A stretch of DNA of 64,000 bases, from contig JAUIRK010000906.1 of the NCBI GenBank assembly GCA_030549495.1, forward strand, positions 62,001-126,000. The letters run 5' to 3'. Of the stretch, positions 11,281 to 21,984 are shown one piece after another. The stretch's first letter is position 1; each line of letters starts with the position of its first letter. This DNA comes from Nectonema munidae (taxonomy: Eukaryota; Nematomorpha; Nectonematoida; Nectonematidae). Position numbers and translations under genes: made by a program. The notes under the pieces were generated by a model. It saw only the letters and a list, made by a program, of their open reading frames with translations. It ran no database searches and was not told the origin of the DNA.

Positions 11281-14104
11281 ATATATATATATATAACATT
11301 TTTCCGCATTTTTCCACTTTGAGCTAAAATTTTTGTGTGATGAAGGGGGGTTTTGAAATTTTTTTTTATCCACACCTACCTTATTTTGGATTCTGAGTTT
11401 GATGGTGATAGTGGCGTGACCCCAAATTGAGGTCAATGACCCGAGTCAGAAAACCAAATTTTTCGATTTTCGCGTTACGACTTTTTTTTATAAAAAAATT
11501 TTTTATACGATTAAAGTAGACATATGTATGAATATTAATTGATAAAAAAATTTCATAAAAATTTTTTAAATTTTCCAGAATTGCGTCTCAAAAATCCGAA
11601 TTTCAACATTTTTGATCAAAATTTGCTAAAAAACTAAAATTTATTTTTTTCTAATATTTTTATGAAAGGATGTAGAATGAGTGATATATTATGCTAATAC
11701 TTGAAATTTTTGAAAAATATTTAGTTTTCATTTGTTTTTTCCCTATTTTCACTTTTTGGCGTTAAAAAATGACGCCATTTTTCCCCATGAAAATTTTGAT
11801 CCAATTTTGCGAAAAATTGAAGCCCTAAAATAAAAATGACATCCTCTTTTATTTTTTTGCCCAACTCTTTCTCTACAAGTTGATGTAAAAAAAATTTATA
11901 TTTGTTGCATAAAATTTTCGGCAAAATGACTCCAAACAAGGTAACTTTGACAAATTTTTCGATTTTTTTAAATTTGTTTAAAAATATAAAAAAAAAATTT
12001 TTTTTCTAAAATAAATTACATAATCGTGTTCTAAATATACGAAAATATATATTAATGCTGAAAAATTTTTTTTTTATTATTTTATAAATTTTTTGGATCG
12101 GTCTGCATAAATTTAAATTTGGACGTTTTTGATTGGCTAATATTTGGAAAATAATATATTTATATTTCTAATTTTTACATTAAGAGGTGTATAAAAGTTT
12201 GAATTTTAACATAAAACTTTAAATTTTTGAAAAAAAAATTTTTTTGTTTTTTTATTTTCAATTTTATATTTTTGGCGTTAAAAATTGGTGTAAAATAGAT
12301 GTTTTATTTCTTTTTTACAAAATATTTACAATTTTAATTAAATAATTTTCTTTCATATTTATAGAGCTTTCTTTTCTCTACAATTTAGTTGGGAAAAATT
12401 TTACATTTTCATTATTCAATTTTTCTGCAAGGAGTTAGCCGTATAGAGTACACAAAAATATTTAACTTAAAACTGATTATTATATCCAATTTTTACAAAA
12501 ATAAAAAACTTTTTTACATTATTTTTTTACTAAATCATGCTATATGGTTTATATTTAAAGATTTGAATTTCACTTTTTTTAAAAAAAAATTTTAAGACTC
12601 TTTTTTTATTTTATATACATAAGTCATGCCCAAATTTAAGTAAAAATAAACTTGAAACAAATTTTTAACATTTTTTCAAAATATTTTTCATTTTCAAAAT
12701 GAGCCCATCTTAAAGAACATCCTTTTACCTATATTTTATAAGTTATAACTTTTTTGAAAAAATATTAAAATAAATTTTTATAAGCCTTTGAACAATGTGC
12801 ACAATTTTCCTATTTTTCACGATATTTTAGTGTGTAAAATGAATATTTACATATTTTTTTTAATTTTTTTTGCATATTCATAAAATATACCTAATATTAA
12901 AACATACTACGGTGAAAAAATTTGAAAAAATATTTTTTTATTTTTTTAAAAAATTGTAAGGGGTGACCCCTACAAAATTTTCAAAAAATTTCAAACTTAT
13001 CCAATTTTCTATTTTAATACCACATTTTAAAGGAAATTTTATACTGATCACGAAAATGTAAAAATATTTTAAATTAAAAAATTTTTAAATACTTTTTTTA
13101 GCCTTTGAACTTGAAAAAATGACAAAAAATCCAACTTTGACATAAAAAAAAATTAAAAATCAATCGATTCATTTCAAACAAATTACATATTCGGAATCAG
13201 CGTATCAAACTCTATCAGAATACGTTTTAAAAATTTTGAATTTTCCATTTTTTTAATTTTCGATTTTTCAGACCCTTTCAAACTGCCTCAAAATTATGAC
13301 TTCACATATATTCACCAAAAAAGCAAGTTTTATATATTTTTAGAATCCTCTTATCATTCTGAATAACAATATTAACTTTATTTTACCTTAAATGTTTTTA
13401 TTCAAAAAATTTCATATATATTTGTATATTTTGTATATACGTATATAATGTACTTAATTTAACCAATCAAAAAATTCATTTGCATTAAAAAAAATTTTCA
13501 TTCTCAATATATCCAATTCAATTAATGGTTGATGGGTTTATTCATTCTTCTCAAAAAAGATAATAAATTTGTATGTTACTATTTCAAATCTATATTTTTA
13601 ATAAAACAAGATTCTTTATTAAAGTTGTTTTTTTAATCTATAAATTTTGTTATTTAGATTTCTATAAATTGATAACTACTCTTGATCATTTTTAAATAAC
13701 TAAAATTTTATTAATACATTTCTTTAAAATCTAAATTATTTTTCAATAATAGATTTCTATAATCTAAATTATTTAGTTTATAAATTTTATTTTTCCAAAC
13801 TCCATTATTTAAAAATTTATTTTTTAAGTATAAATAGATTTAAATCTATTTTTATTAAATAGGTCTATCTACTTTTGGTTAAGATTTTATATAGATTACA
13901 TATAATTTATTTATATTGTCTGCTTTAATTTATTTATAATGATAATCTAATTTGCTAATCCGTTATTTTAAAATATAATTAAAGCTGTTCTAGATTTTAT
14001 ATAGTAATTTTTTAATAATAATCTAATTTATTTCTTTATTTTTAAATAAGTAATGGTCTTTAATATTTTATGTATTAAGTTTTCATATATTTTATCTTTG
14101 TGGG

Positions 14105-14640
14105 TACCAATGATCTTTACTTCTACTAATGATCTTTTAAGGGGAATAACAATGTACGGGCGTACAAATGATCTTTACGGGGTACAAATGATTTTTACGG
14201 GGGTACAAATGATCTTTTCGGCGGGTACCAATGATCTTTTCGGCGGGTACCAATGATTTTTACGGGAGTACCAATGATCTTTTCGGCGGGTACCAATGAT
14301 TTTTACGGGTTCATTGATGGTATCTATAATCCAGGTACCAATGATCTTTTGAGTGCACCTAGAATCCCAGTACCAATGATATTTAAGGGAACCTAGAATC
14401 ACGTTGGTACCAATGATCTTTAACAGGATCTAGAATCACGGGAGTACCAATGATCTTTAACTGGACCTAGAATTTTACCGATGATATTTAACTGGACCTA
14501 GAGTTTTACCAATGATCTTTAACTGGACCTAGAATTTTACCAATGATCTTTAAGTGGACCTAGAATTTTACCAATGATATTTAAGTGGACCTAGAATTTT
14601 ACCAATGATCTTTAAGTGGACCTAGATTTTTGAGACCTAG
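14105..14640 (+). repeat. minisatellite with core ACCAATGATCTTT, about 18 units
   Basis: Units begin ACCAATGATCTTT (variants ACAAATGAT, ACCGATGAT). The first half has a period of about 21-22 bp with a CGGCGGGT or TACGGGGGT tail. The second half shifts to a 31-bp period with a TGGACCTAGAATTTT tail. The array sits just before the hairpin end of the AT-rich repeat, and a degenerate version sits in the same place in the second copy (26085-26170). Short open frames on either strand are products of the repeat. Confidence 0.85.
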
Positions 14641-14680
14641 AATCCTACGTCTCGAGCGAAGCGAGAGACAAACACAGGAC
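14641..14680 (+). other. terminal hairpin motif of the AT-rich repeat
   Basis: GTCTCGAGCGAAGCGAGAGAC can pair TCTCG with CGAGA around a short loop. The second copy of the repeat ends in GTCTCGATCGAAGCGAGAGAC at 26180-26201. Conservation in otherwise diverged copies suggests a functional terminus. Confidence 0.6.
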
Positions 14681-14689
14681 CGTCTAGTT

Positions 14690-15232
14690 ATTGTATAAAA
14701 ACAGCAAGATGTAAAGAGCGCATAAATCAAGGATTGATTATTTCATGCATATTAAATATTGGTTTGCGCAAACGTTGAAAAAATCACCATGAAAAGATGC
14801 ACTGCATTGTGTGTTGTTGAATTAAGGGTGACTTAACCATAAGTAATATAATAATTATACTGAGGCAGAAAGATTATAGAATCAAGGATTATGGATATAA
14901 ATCCTCTTTTCAAAAATTCCTCCTTATTACTTTCATGATGCACATTTTTGAAAAGTGGTTATCAACACTTTTTAACAAAGGGCCAAATTAAAAACCAACA
15001 TTTCACTAGAGGGCCGTATCAAAAGAATAAAATCGTTTTTATAGGGAATTCACGATTCAAAAATTGCCCGTTCTTTTTACAATAAGTTAATCAAGGCTCT
15101 TTAACTTGAAAATATTACTTTTGCAAAAATTTACCAGTTTCAAGTTGGAAACATTCAAAGGAAACAAACAAAATGAAAATACGTTTACTTGAAAGACGAT
15201 TGAAAAATATATGATCAAACTATATTAGGTTC
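14690..15232. other. AT-rich stretch, nothing recognised
   Basis: No coding frame, inverted end or tandem repeat that I can support. Confidence 0.4.
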
Positions 15233-15333
15233 CTAGTCAAAATCCCCGAAAACTAACGCTACCAAAATCACCGAAAACTAAAGGTATTGCTAATTTAGTT
15301 TTCAGGGATTTTGGTAGCGGGAATTTTGACTAG
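15233..15333. repeat. short foldback element (101 bp)
   Basis: The ends are CTAGTCAAAATCCCCGAAAA on the left and, read inverted from the right, CTAGTCAAAATTCCCGCTACC. The two halves pair over nearly their whole length, around the core GAAAACTAA / TTAGTTTTC. The left half contains the word 'caaaatc.ccgaaaactaa' twice. It looks like a small MITE; the family is not identified. Confidence 0.7.
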
Positions 15334-15339
15334 ATATCC

Positions 15340-16690
15340 TATATTAACAGTAGCATAGATGAATTTTTACAAGCTGTTCAGCATAGCATTCAACTATAGA
15401 AGTATACATTTTCATTTTTGTATACAAACTTGTAAGTCTATTTCTTTTATTTTTTTCTCATAAACTAATATTTAATTTATTTCTAATATTTTCAGATTTC
15501 ATTACATTTTTGAAAAGAAATACGGAGAAACTAAATTTATGAACAATTGATATGGCGAAGTCGGTACACATTAAAGTAATAAAACGAATTCAAAGAGTAA
15601 GTGTATTATTTCGACTTTTCAAATTTATATGTAGAAATAAACACTAAGGATGCAATATAACTTGAAGTTTATAAAAAGAATAAATCAAAATTGTAAAAAG
15701 TCTGCCTCTAATCTAGAAAATAGTATGAAGGTGTAAGATGAAAATTTGAACTTTCAGTAGATATAAATGGAAGCAGACTTTTTATAATAGGAGAATACTG
15801 TCAATTTTTCAAATGACAGAGAGTGGTTGGAAATAATGAATTTATATTAAATATATATTATCATATCATAGCATCTATAAATCTATTGATTAGAAATAGA
15901 AAAAAGATGAATGATAAATATAATAAAAAATAGGGAATAAATTAAATGGAGATTTGGGGGTATGCGAAGACAAACAAAACCCATCAAAAAATATGCATAC
16001 ACATATATTATTTATTAGTGCAAGAATTGAGTGCGTTCACAAGAGAAGAAAGCGTAGAACGTGCTGATTTATCTCCTCTACACACTAGCGTTATTCTTGA
16101 TTACTAAGATGGATAAGGCAATAATAAATAAGAATAATTTTACAAAGAAGCCAAGAAGAAACAGTAAATGCGTGCAAAAATCAATACATGATGAATAATA
16201 AATCGATCATACGTAGTAAACACAAGATGAAAAAAGATTAAACTATGCTGCTGCCTTCATACATACGCTGCTTGTAAATGCTTTCATGATATAACTCCAA
16301 GATATTGTACATGTATATGTATATGATGGTAAATAAGCGTTGCTATTTAACGTCTACAACGCAGACACAAAGACAAACCATTGGGTATGCTTATAGTTTA
16401 TATAAAAAAGAGAAGGGGGTAAAATATATTTTAATAAATATAGAAAACAAGGAAAAATCTTGACAAAAACTATATTCATTAAATTGCATTCAAAAATTCA
16501 TAGAACGAAAGATTCACATAAAACGAGAATACTAAAAAGATATTAACCAGTTTAACAATATTTAAAATGTTTACCTCTCAGTGGCAAACCTAGCCAAAGT
16601 GCTGTAAATGTCAATTTTGCAGCCCCTTAAAGTTTATAAAAAGGACAATTTAAGTGTAAAAAAATTTGCAATATATATAATCATATAATA
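15340..16690. other. AT-rich stretch, nothing recognised
   Basis: No exon or transposon coding was recognised. A 'cagtggcaaacctagccaaa' at about 16575 resembles a decayed end of the CAGTGGCGTAGC MITE family, but no partner was found. Confidence 0.35.
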
Positions 16691-16699
16691 AATACTAAA

Positions 16700-17708
16700 A
16701 GGTTCATCCTTTTGGAATACATTTTTCACAAACGTTTACAGAACAACTTCCACAAATGTAGGTTAAACAACTATAACAACTTACTCTTGTTTTATTTTTC
16801 TTACAAAGTTGACATGTTATTCCTCGCTTTTCTTTTTCCTTAGAATTTGAAGATCTGATGATAATTAAATTGGGAGAATTTATTTTTCTCCGAATTTTAT
16901 TCTCTTCGCACAAAATTTCTCCCAAACGAATAAGAAACTTTCTTCTACTTGAAGCAATTAAACCAAGTTTTGTGCAAATTATAAAAGAATTGAGACAAAT
17001 TACGTCTATCAAGAGGCCATTTTCTTGTGGTACATTTAGTGGAGTACATTTTCAACATTTCATTTGCTGTGTCAACCCCACCTTTTGTGTACTTCTTTTT
17101 TGAGAAATACTCTTGTTAGAATCATCAAATCTTATATACCTTAGAATGCTCTTGAATTTGTTCTTTGGAAGCGTCTCTTTGGAAAAAAATTCCATAAATC
17201 TCTTCCCAAAAAGTGTATAAAGAATCATTTTTGCCTTTCAAAACTCCTCTCAAAATGCATAAGCCAAAAAAGGATTTCAAGACTAAAACTTAAAATATCT
17301 TCTAAAGAAAGAAAGAAAAGAATTTTCAGATTCAGAATTGTAGTTATCAAAGTCTGTATCAACATCAACCATAAGATTAGACTTTTTTTGAAAAATTTAG
17401 CATTTTCCACACTATTTTTAATTCAAGGAAAAGATAGACAAAGTAAAATGAAAAAAATAAGTAAGTTAAAATTTAAAATTTTTATTTTTATTAATTAATC
17501 TCTAACTTCATCATTAGTTATGTTTATTTTTTTTATAAACAAAAATTTGTAGATACACATTTTGTATATTCAAAAGTTTAAATGTTTAAATTATACATAA
17601 ATAATTGTAATGAAATTTAATGTTAATAGCTAAGATGTTATTTTTTCAAATTGGTCAATTGACCCGTATGGACTTTGAAGATAAGCAGTTTTCATGGGCT
17701 TTCTAGGG
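16700..17708 (-). mobile_element. PiggyBac element, internally deleted
   Basis: The right end reads CTTTCTAGGG followed by TTAA (17709-17712). That is the piggyBac terminus (TTAA, then CCCTAGAAAG on the minus strand) with its TTAA target site. Reading the minus strand downward there is early-transposase text (LYTFWEEIYGIFFQRDASKE near 17215-17150). It then jumps to the late part KKYTKGGVDTANEMLKMYS and TRKWPLDRRN near 17100-17000, and the C-terminal Cys-rich zinc domain. The central catalytic region is deleted, so this copy is non-autonomous. The left terminus was not found with confidence. Confidence 0.75.
16704..17012 (-). pseudogene. PiggyBac transposase C-terminus with Cys-rich domain
   Basis: The open frame reads INS-type helix text (DVICLNSFIICTKLG), then RRKFLIRLGEILCEE, and ends in a cysteine cluster CQLCKKNKTRVSCYSC, CGSC, CEKC. 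This is the RING-like zinc domain at the end of piggyBac transposases, used for binding the subterminal repeats. The frame continues upstream into the GGVD region but with breaks. It belongs to the deleted element described above and cannot encode an active enzyme. Confidence 0.75.
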
Positions 17709-17709
17709 T

Positions 17710-17860
17710 TAAAGATTCTGCAGAAATAAGATAGCGAGCAAGACTGAAGTTACACTCACTAGCAGCACTTGTTACGTGAAACAACAAAAAGTTTAGGAAA
17801 ATTCCTAATGTGTTGTATATGTAATACAGTAAGTTTTAAACAAATGACCACCAGCAATTT
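17710..17860. other. flank right of the PiggyBac TTAA
   Basis: No feature seen in this short flank. Confidence 0.3.
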
Positions 17861-19190
17861 TTATGCGGATTCCGCACACTCGCGCGAATGGCCCGATCCG
17901 AGCAGGCGTCTAATTCACGCTGAAACAAAAACATTAGCAAATCAAATACTCGTAAGCATGTCTAAGCCGACAGACAAAGCATATGATCGTATTTTTAAAT
18001 GATATACGCACTTAGTTTAAGACCAGTAAATGAAACAAAGTAATGAAACTGAGCTAACGGGAGATGAAAAAAGCTATCAGAGGAAATCATCCCCCGAGAA
18101 AGAGATGGTTCTAAAAGAAAAACTAACATACGACAAAAACTGCCAATTTAACGAAGTGTGGCGTCGTATACCGATTATCAGCATCTGTAAGCAGCGCTAT
18201 ACACGTTCAAGATTTCCTAATTGTTTTCCTAATTTTCAAAAATATATTTCCTACCTAACTTTGGTACAAATATATGTTGAAGTAGAATTAGTTTTTCTTT
18301 TCAAAAAGTATTTGAAATCACAATAACATCTGATTCGCATTATAACGCACTTAGTTAAAGACGTGTATTACATACTTGGTTACATGTTACGGGTCCACAA
18401 TTGACGTCAACCTTTTTTTGATAAATTTCAACCCCTCCCCCCCCCCCTCATATCAACTTTTAGATATATAATCACTTAACAAAATCGACTTGTGTCAACT
18501 TTGGATACCACCCCCCCCTTGCCCAGTTTTAGTTGATGTCAATTGTGAACGACCCCTTATGCGATACGAGCAGCAACTAGCTGTTACAGTGCCAGTTCGC
18601 TAGGCAGTTTGTCTCTGGCTACCAAGAAGATAGTTACACTCCACAGAATCATAATGACGATTCGGCAACAGCCAAAACAACTGGCGCTTTCCACCATTCT
18701 GCCGTTCGTGAAGGGCAGCACTCAATGACATTCTCGTCAATAAAACAGCCCTTTTCGAAGATATACTGTATACATCATTAGCAGACGCGCAATAAAGACA
18801 ATGAGTTTTAAATATAGCATAAATATTGCGAATTTACATATATCATGGTATCTCAAATGTGTTGCATTTAATAACTAAAAGATATACTCGCGTAAACTAT
18901 TGATTTTTCTTTAACATTTTTCACCTCCTCTAGACCCCTTCTCAATCTGACTCACCTTTACATACACTTCTTCTATGACGTTTTACAGCAGCAACGCGTG
19001 GGTAGTAAAATTCAAAAGTCGTCCACACTCTTCCCTTGACTTTCGATCTTACACTTCTACAATACATATCACATGGAAGATCTTTGTATTCATTTTTATA
19101 AGACCGCAGCGTCGTAGTGACAGCTACCTCCACCCCTCTCCCTCTCTTCCATCCTAAAGCATCTCGAATTTTATTGACCCCCGTCCCCCT
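17860..19190. other. GC- and CpG-richer island with weak exon candidates
   Basis: Three patches (17870-18180, 18560-18770, 18960-19180) are richer in G, C and CpG than their surroundings. They carry open text on both strands, for example minus-strand IDENVIECCPSRTAEWWKAP (18655-18770). They also carry a consensus donor AAAG|GTGAGT at 18955 on the minus strand, closing a 100-codon frame (18942-19244). A TATA-like TCTTATAAAAATG lies inside that frame. I could not join these into a consistent gene because the phases do not match across the obvious splice sites. The island could be 5' exons of a host gene or an unrecognised transposon. A TTA-flanked MITE lies inside it. Confidence 0.3.
18390..18556. 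mobile_element. TTA-flanked G-tract MITE (PIF/Harbinger-like), copy 1
   Basis: The inverted ends are GGGTCCACAATTGACGTCAA on the left and, read inverted, GGGGTCGTTCACAATTGACA on the right. The element is flanked on both sides by TTA, a 3-bp duplication typical of PIF/Harbinger elements. The interior has two runs of C (9 and more). It is non-coding. Related copies are at 36826-36916 (partial) and 59746-59934. Confidence 0.75.
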
Positions 19191-19236
19191 GATATGAGAA
19201 GACATATATATATATATATGGCCATTAACGTTAGAT

Positions 19237-19717
19237 ATGATCAAATTTAACCTCGAATTTTTATGTCAATTTTGCTTAAAAATGAAAAATCAGCTGTTTT
19301 TAAGATTTTTTTCATTTTTTTTGATAATATTAGCTATTTATAGTACAGCCAATCTACATACAACTAGTGCTATATACGACACAACCTTTGAAATAAATAA
19401 TAGATCACATATATTATACAATACCGAGGCGTATAGGCTTTGTTTCTTTGGCTCTTTAAATTTTGCACAGTTTAGAAAAAAAACATATGAATACTTTAGT
19501 TTTTTTCAAATATTAAATGCTATCCATGCATATCTATAAAAAAATAAGCCATGAGCAATGGAACAGTTTAAATATATTAAGAAGGCTTAACAAAGGTGGT
19601 AATACTTGGGTAAGAAAAATATTGCAATTAAAGTGCCGTTTTCTTCCGGGGTATTCACTTGACTACATAAATATACGCATTAAATCTAAAACAAAATCAG
19701 CTTTGGATAGCTGCTAG
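19237..19717 (+). other. two overlapping coding-like frames, unrecognised
   Basis: A 100-codon frame (19237-19539) begins with a hydrophobic, signal-like stretch (LFLRFFSFFLIILAIYSTAN). It continues with protein-like text (EINNRSHILYNTEAYRLCFF). A second frame (19517-19717) reads EQWNSLNILRRLNKGGNTW and ends in SKTKSALDSC. The second picks up where the first stops, one frame over, which would suit a decayed gene or a frameshifted mobile-element protein. I do not recognise a family, and chance frames of this size occur in the window. Confidence 0.3.
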
Positions 19718-19719
19718 CT

Positions 19720-20333
19720 GTGTGTCAATAGCTGGACAATAGAAACCCCTTTATTTCAAATTTAAATATAAAACTTCAATAAGCGTAAGACTAGTTTCTG
19801 ACACTCAAATACTGTTGAACGGATATTGAATGCACCTAACTAAGTCTGATTTTTTTATATCAAGAAGATCGTAATTGAGTAGACAAATTTGGTATCGTTC
19901 CATCTCTCATCAGTCTTAATACTCGTTCGATTAAATATCCTTTAAAGATCTCTTAAAAGTATAAAATAAACTTATATTTCGGATAAGAAATTAAAATTTA
20001 ACAAAATAATGATGAATTTAATTAAGCCATTTTTCAAAACATTCATTAAATGCCATCTGGATATTGCATTTGTTACGTTTTGTAGAAGAATTGCTTCGTA
20101 TCCTTTTTAAGTTATAAATCACATTTATATCTATATTTCTGGTGAATATTTTTCGCTTTGAATGCTATCACAATCTCTTGTAGTCAATAATTTTTGTCTT
20201 TTTATAGATGATAATGAACAATATATCATCATTTTTAATATCGAGGCGACGATAATACTTCCTAGATGCATAACCCTTTGAGCAGCAGCGTGACACCCGT
20301 GTCACAAGAAATGAAAATCTTCTGCTTTAAATA
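19720..20333. other. AT-rich stretch, nothing recognised
   Basis: No exon, repeat array or element end recognised. Confidence 0.35.
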
Positions 20334-21980
20334 CAGTAAACTCTGTCTAAACCGGACTTTGAATATACCGGATTTTTGCCTAAACCGGATTATTTTCAAA
20401 GTCCCAAAACACTTCTATTCTTTCCAATGTATTTTAATTCTGTGTAAACCGGACATCCTCTGTCTATACCGGACACAAAAAAATGATATAAATCTAAGGA
20501 AAAGAACAAAAATACAATTAATTGCAGCATAAACAGATTTTAACACTTTGAATTTATGTAGTAAAAAATAATAATTGAAATTAAACAATGATGTGTATAT
20601 AGACGTAAGTTCAAATTTGAACAACAATTTTAACACAATTCAGGGTTGTTGACTTCTTGGAAATCAAGATTTTCGGTAAAGTATTATGCTCTATGCGGTG
20701 AAAAAAGTAATGTTGTCTGTTCAATAGTTGAAGATTGGTTTTGTCGTTTGAAGGATAACACAGGGTTTCGAGCTGTGTAACTTTTTTAATTGCAATGGGA
20801 AGGCCCTATATTTTCGGGCCATACCTGAAAAAACTCTGGCTGCTAAGCATCAATCTAAAAGCGGTATGAAAGTATCCAAAGAACGAGTGACTATTATGCT
20901 TGCTACCAGTGCTACCGGCGAAAAAGTCAAGCCTCTGGTCATTGGCAAATCAAAAAATCCGCGATGTTTCAAAGGAGTCAAAACCGATAGTTTACCTGTA
21001 ACGTATGCAGCTAATAGTAATGCTTGGATGACATCAAAAAAATTTTCTTTTTGGATTCGAGAAGTAGACAGAAAAACGATAAGGGAAAAAAGAAAAATTC
21101 TCATGTTCTTGGATAATGCTACATCTCATCAACCAGATATTGTTCTATAGAACATTTCACTCAAGTTTTTTCCTTCAAACACTACAAGCTGTGTTCAGCC
21201 ACTCGATTTGGGTGTGATTAGATCATTCAAAATGGGATATAGAAAACCCTTGATGGTTCATTTGTTGGCACAAATTGATGAACAACCAAGTTTGGTTCAA
21301 TTAACTAAGCCAATCAATATTTTAGATTGTATAAAATGGATTGCTTCAGCGTGGGAAAAAGTCGCCACTTCAACAATCATAAAATGCTTCAAGAACAGTG
21401 GCTTCATGATGGAAGACTCTGTACAGATAAATTAAATGTTTCCATTGACGAGCTTGTTACCTGTTTTGGTGAATCAAGGATGACAACCAACGAGTTTATA
21501 GACATTGACAATATTTCGGCGACAGATCCTTCTGATTTCGAAGCAGCATTATTGAATCAGGAAGTCGATGGACAAAGCGATGATGGCGAACAAGTGACTC
21601 AAATCAACACGAAACTTTCTCGGTTTCAAGTAGCCCAAATGCTCAAAAAACTGAGCGACGCATATCAACAAGATGCAACAATGCAAAGAGAAGTCGAAAG
21701 CCTCATCCTCAAAAACAATTTGGTTATTACAAAAATGTTATGAAATTCAAACAAACTTGTATTAAAAATTATATTAATGTGACTAAAAAAAATAAATTTT
21801 CGAAAATATTTTTATAATTCTATTTAAACATCAAAGTTACAATATATGATTAGAATGAGTCATGGTATTAAAAAATGGGTGAAAAATTGTAAAAAACATA
21901 ACTCTCGATAAACCGGATCTCTGTCTAAACCGGATTTTTTTTCGGGTCCCGAGTGCATCCGGTGTATAAAGAGTTGACTG
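20334..21980 (+). mobile_element. pogo/Tigger (Tc1-mariner) element with TA target site
   Basis: The left end CAGTAAACTCTGTCTAAACC and the inverted right end CAGTCAACTCTTTATACACC are the pogo/Tigger terminal form, and both are bordered by TA (20332-20333 and 21981-21982). Subterminal copies of TAAACCGGA occur near both ends. The interior encodes the second half of a DDE transposase (20866-21743). The N-terminal CENP-B-type DNA-binding part (20400-20860) is badly degraded, with several stops. The element is about 1.65 kb, short for a full Tigger (usually near 2.4 kb), so part of the 5' coding region is missing. Confidence 0.85.
20866..21743 (+). pseudogene. pogo/Tigger transposase, DDE domain (broken)
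   Basis: The readable text is MKVSKERVTIMLATSATGEK, PLVIGKSKNPRCFKGVK and AWMTSKKFSFWIREVD. Then come LMFLDNATSHQPDIVL (the second catalytic Asp in LDNATSH), a stop at 21148-21150, and NISLKFFPSNTTSCVQPLDL GVI with the NTT and QPLD motifs ahead of the third acidic residue. The tail runs through WEKVATSTIIKCFKNSGF and an acidic C-terminal region in a shifted frame (21327-21743). These are the landmarks of the DDE_1 endonuclease of pogo, Tigger, jerky and CENP-B-like proteins. One stop and at least one frameshift lie in the catalytic half, so this copy is dead. Confidence 0.85.
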
Positions 21981-21984
21981 TATA

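Larger units (their letters stand above)
11290..14690 (+). repeat. long AT-rich repeat element, copy 1 (Helitron-like candidate)
   Basis: A ~3.4 kb AT-rich non-coding body contains words such as CATACTACGG, 'cctttgaacaatgtgcac' and 'aaagaacatccttttacc' that recur in order at about 25080-26201. It ends in a minisatellite (14105-14640) and a hairpin-forming terminus GTCTCGAGCGAAGCGAGAGAC, followed 14 bases later by CTAG. The hairpin-then-CTRR layout is what Helitron 3' ends look like, but the 5' TC end and any Rep/helicase coding are not seen. Open frames within it are short and chance-like. Confidence 0.6.

Noticed and set aside
14175-14402. Minus-strand open frame through the ATGATCTTT minisatellite
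   Set aside because: Repeat-derived peptide with no independent coding evidence; the unit lengths change frame outside this short part.
16575-16600. CAGTGGCAAACCTAGCC as an end of the CAGTGGCGTAGC MITE
   Set aside because: Similar but too diverged, and no partner end was found.
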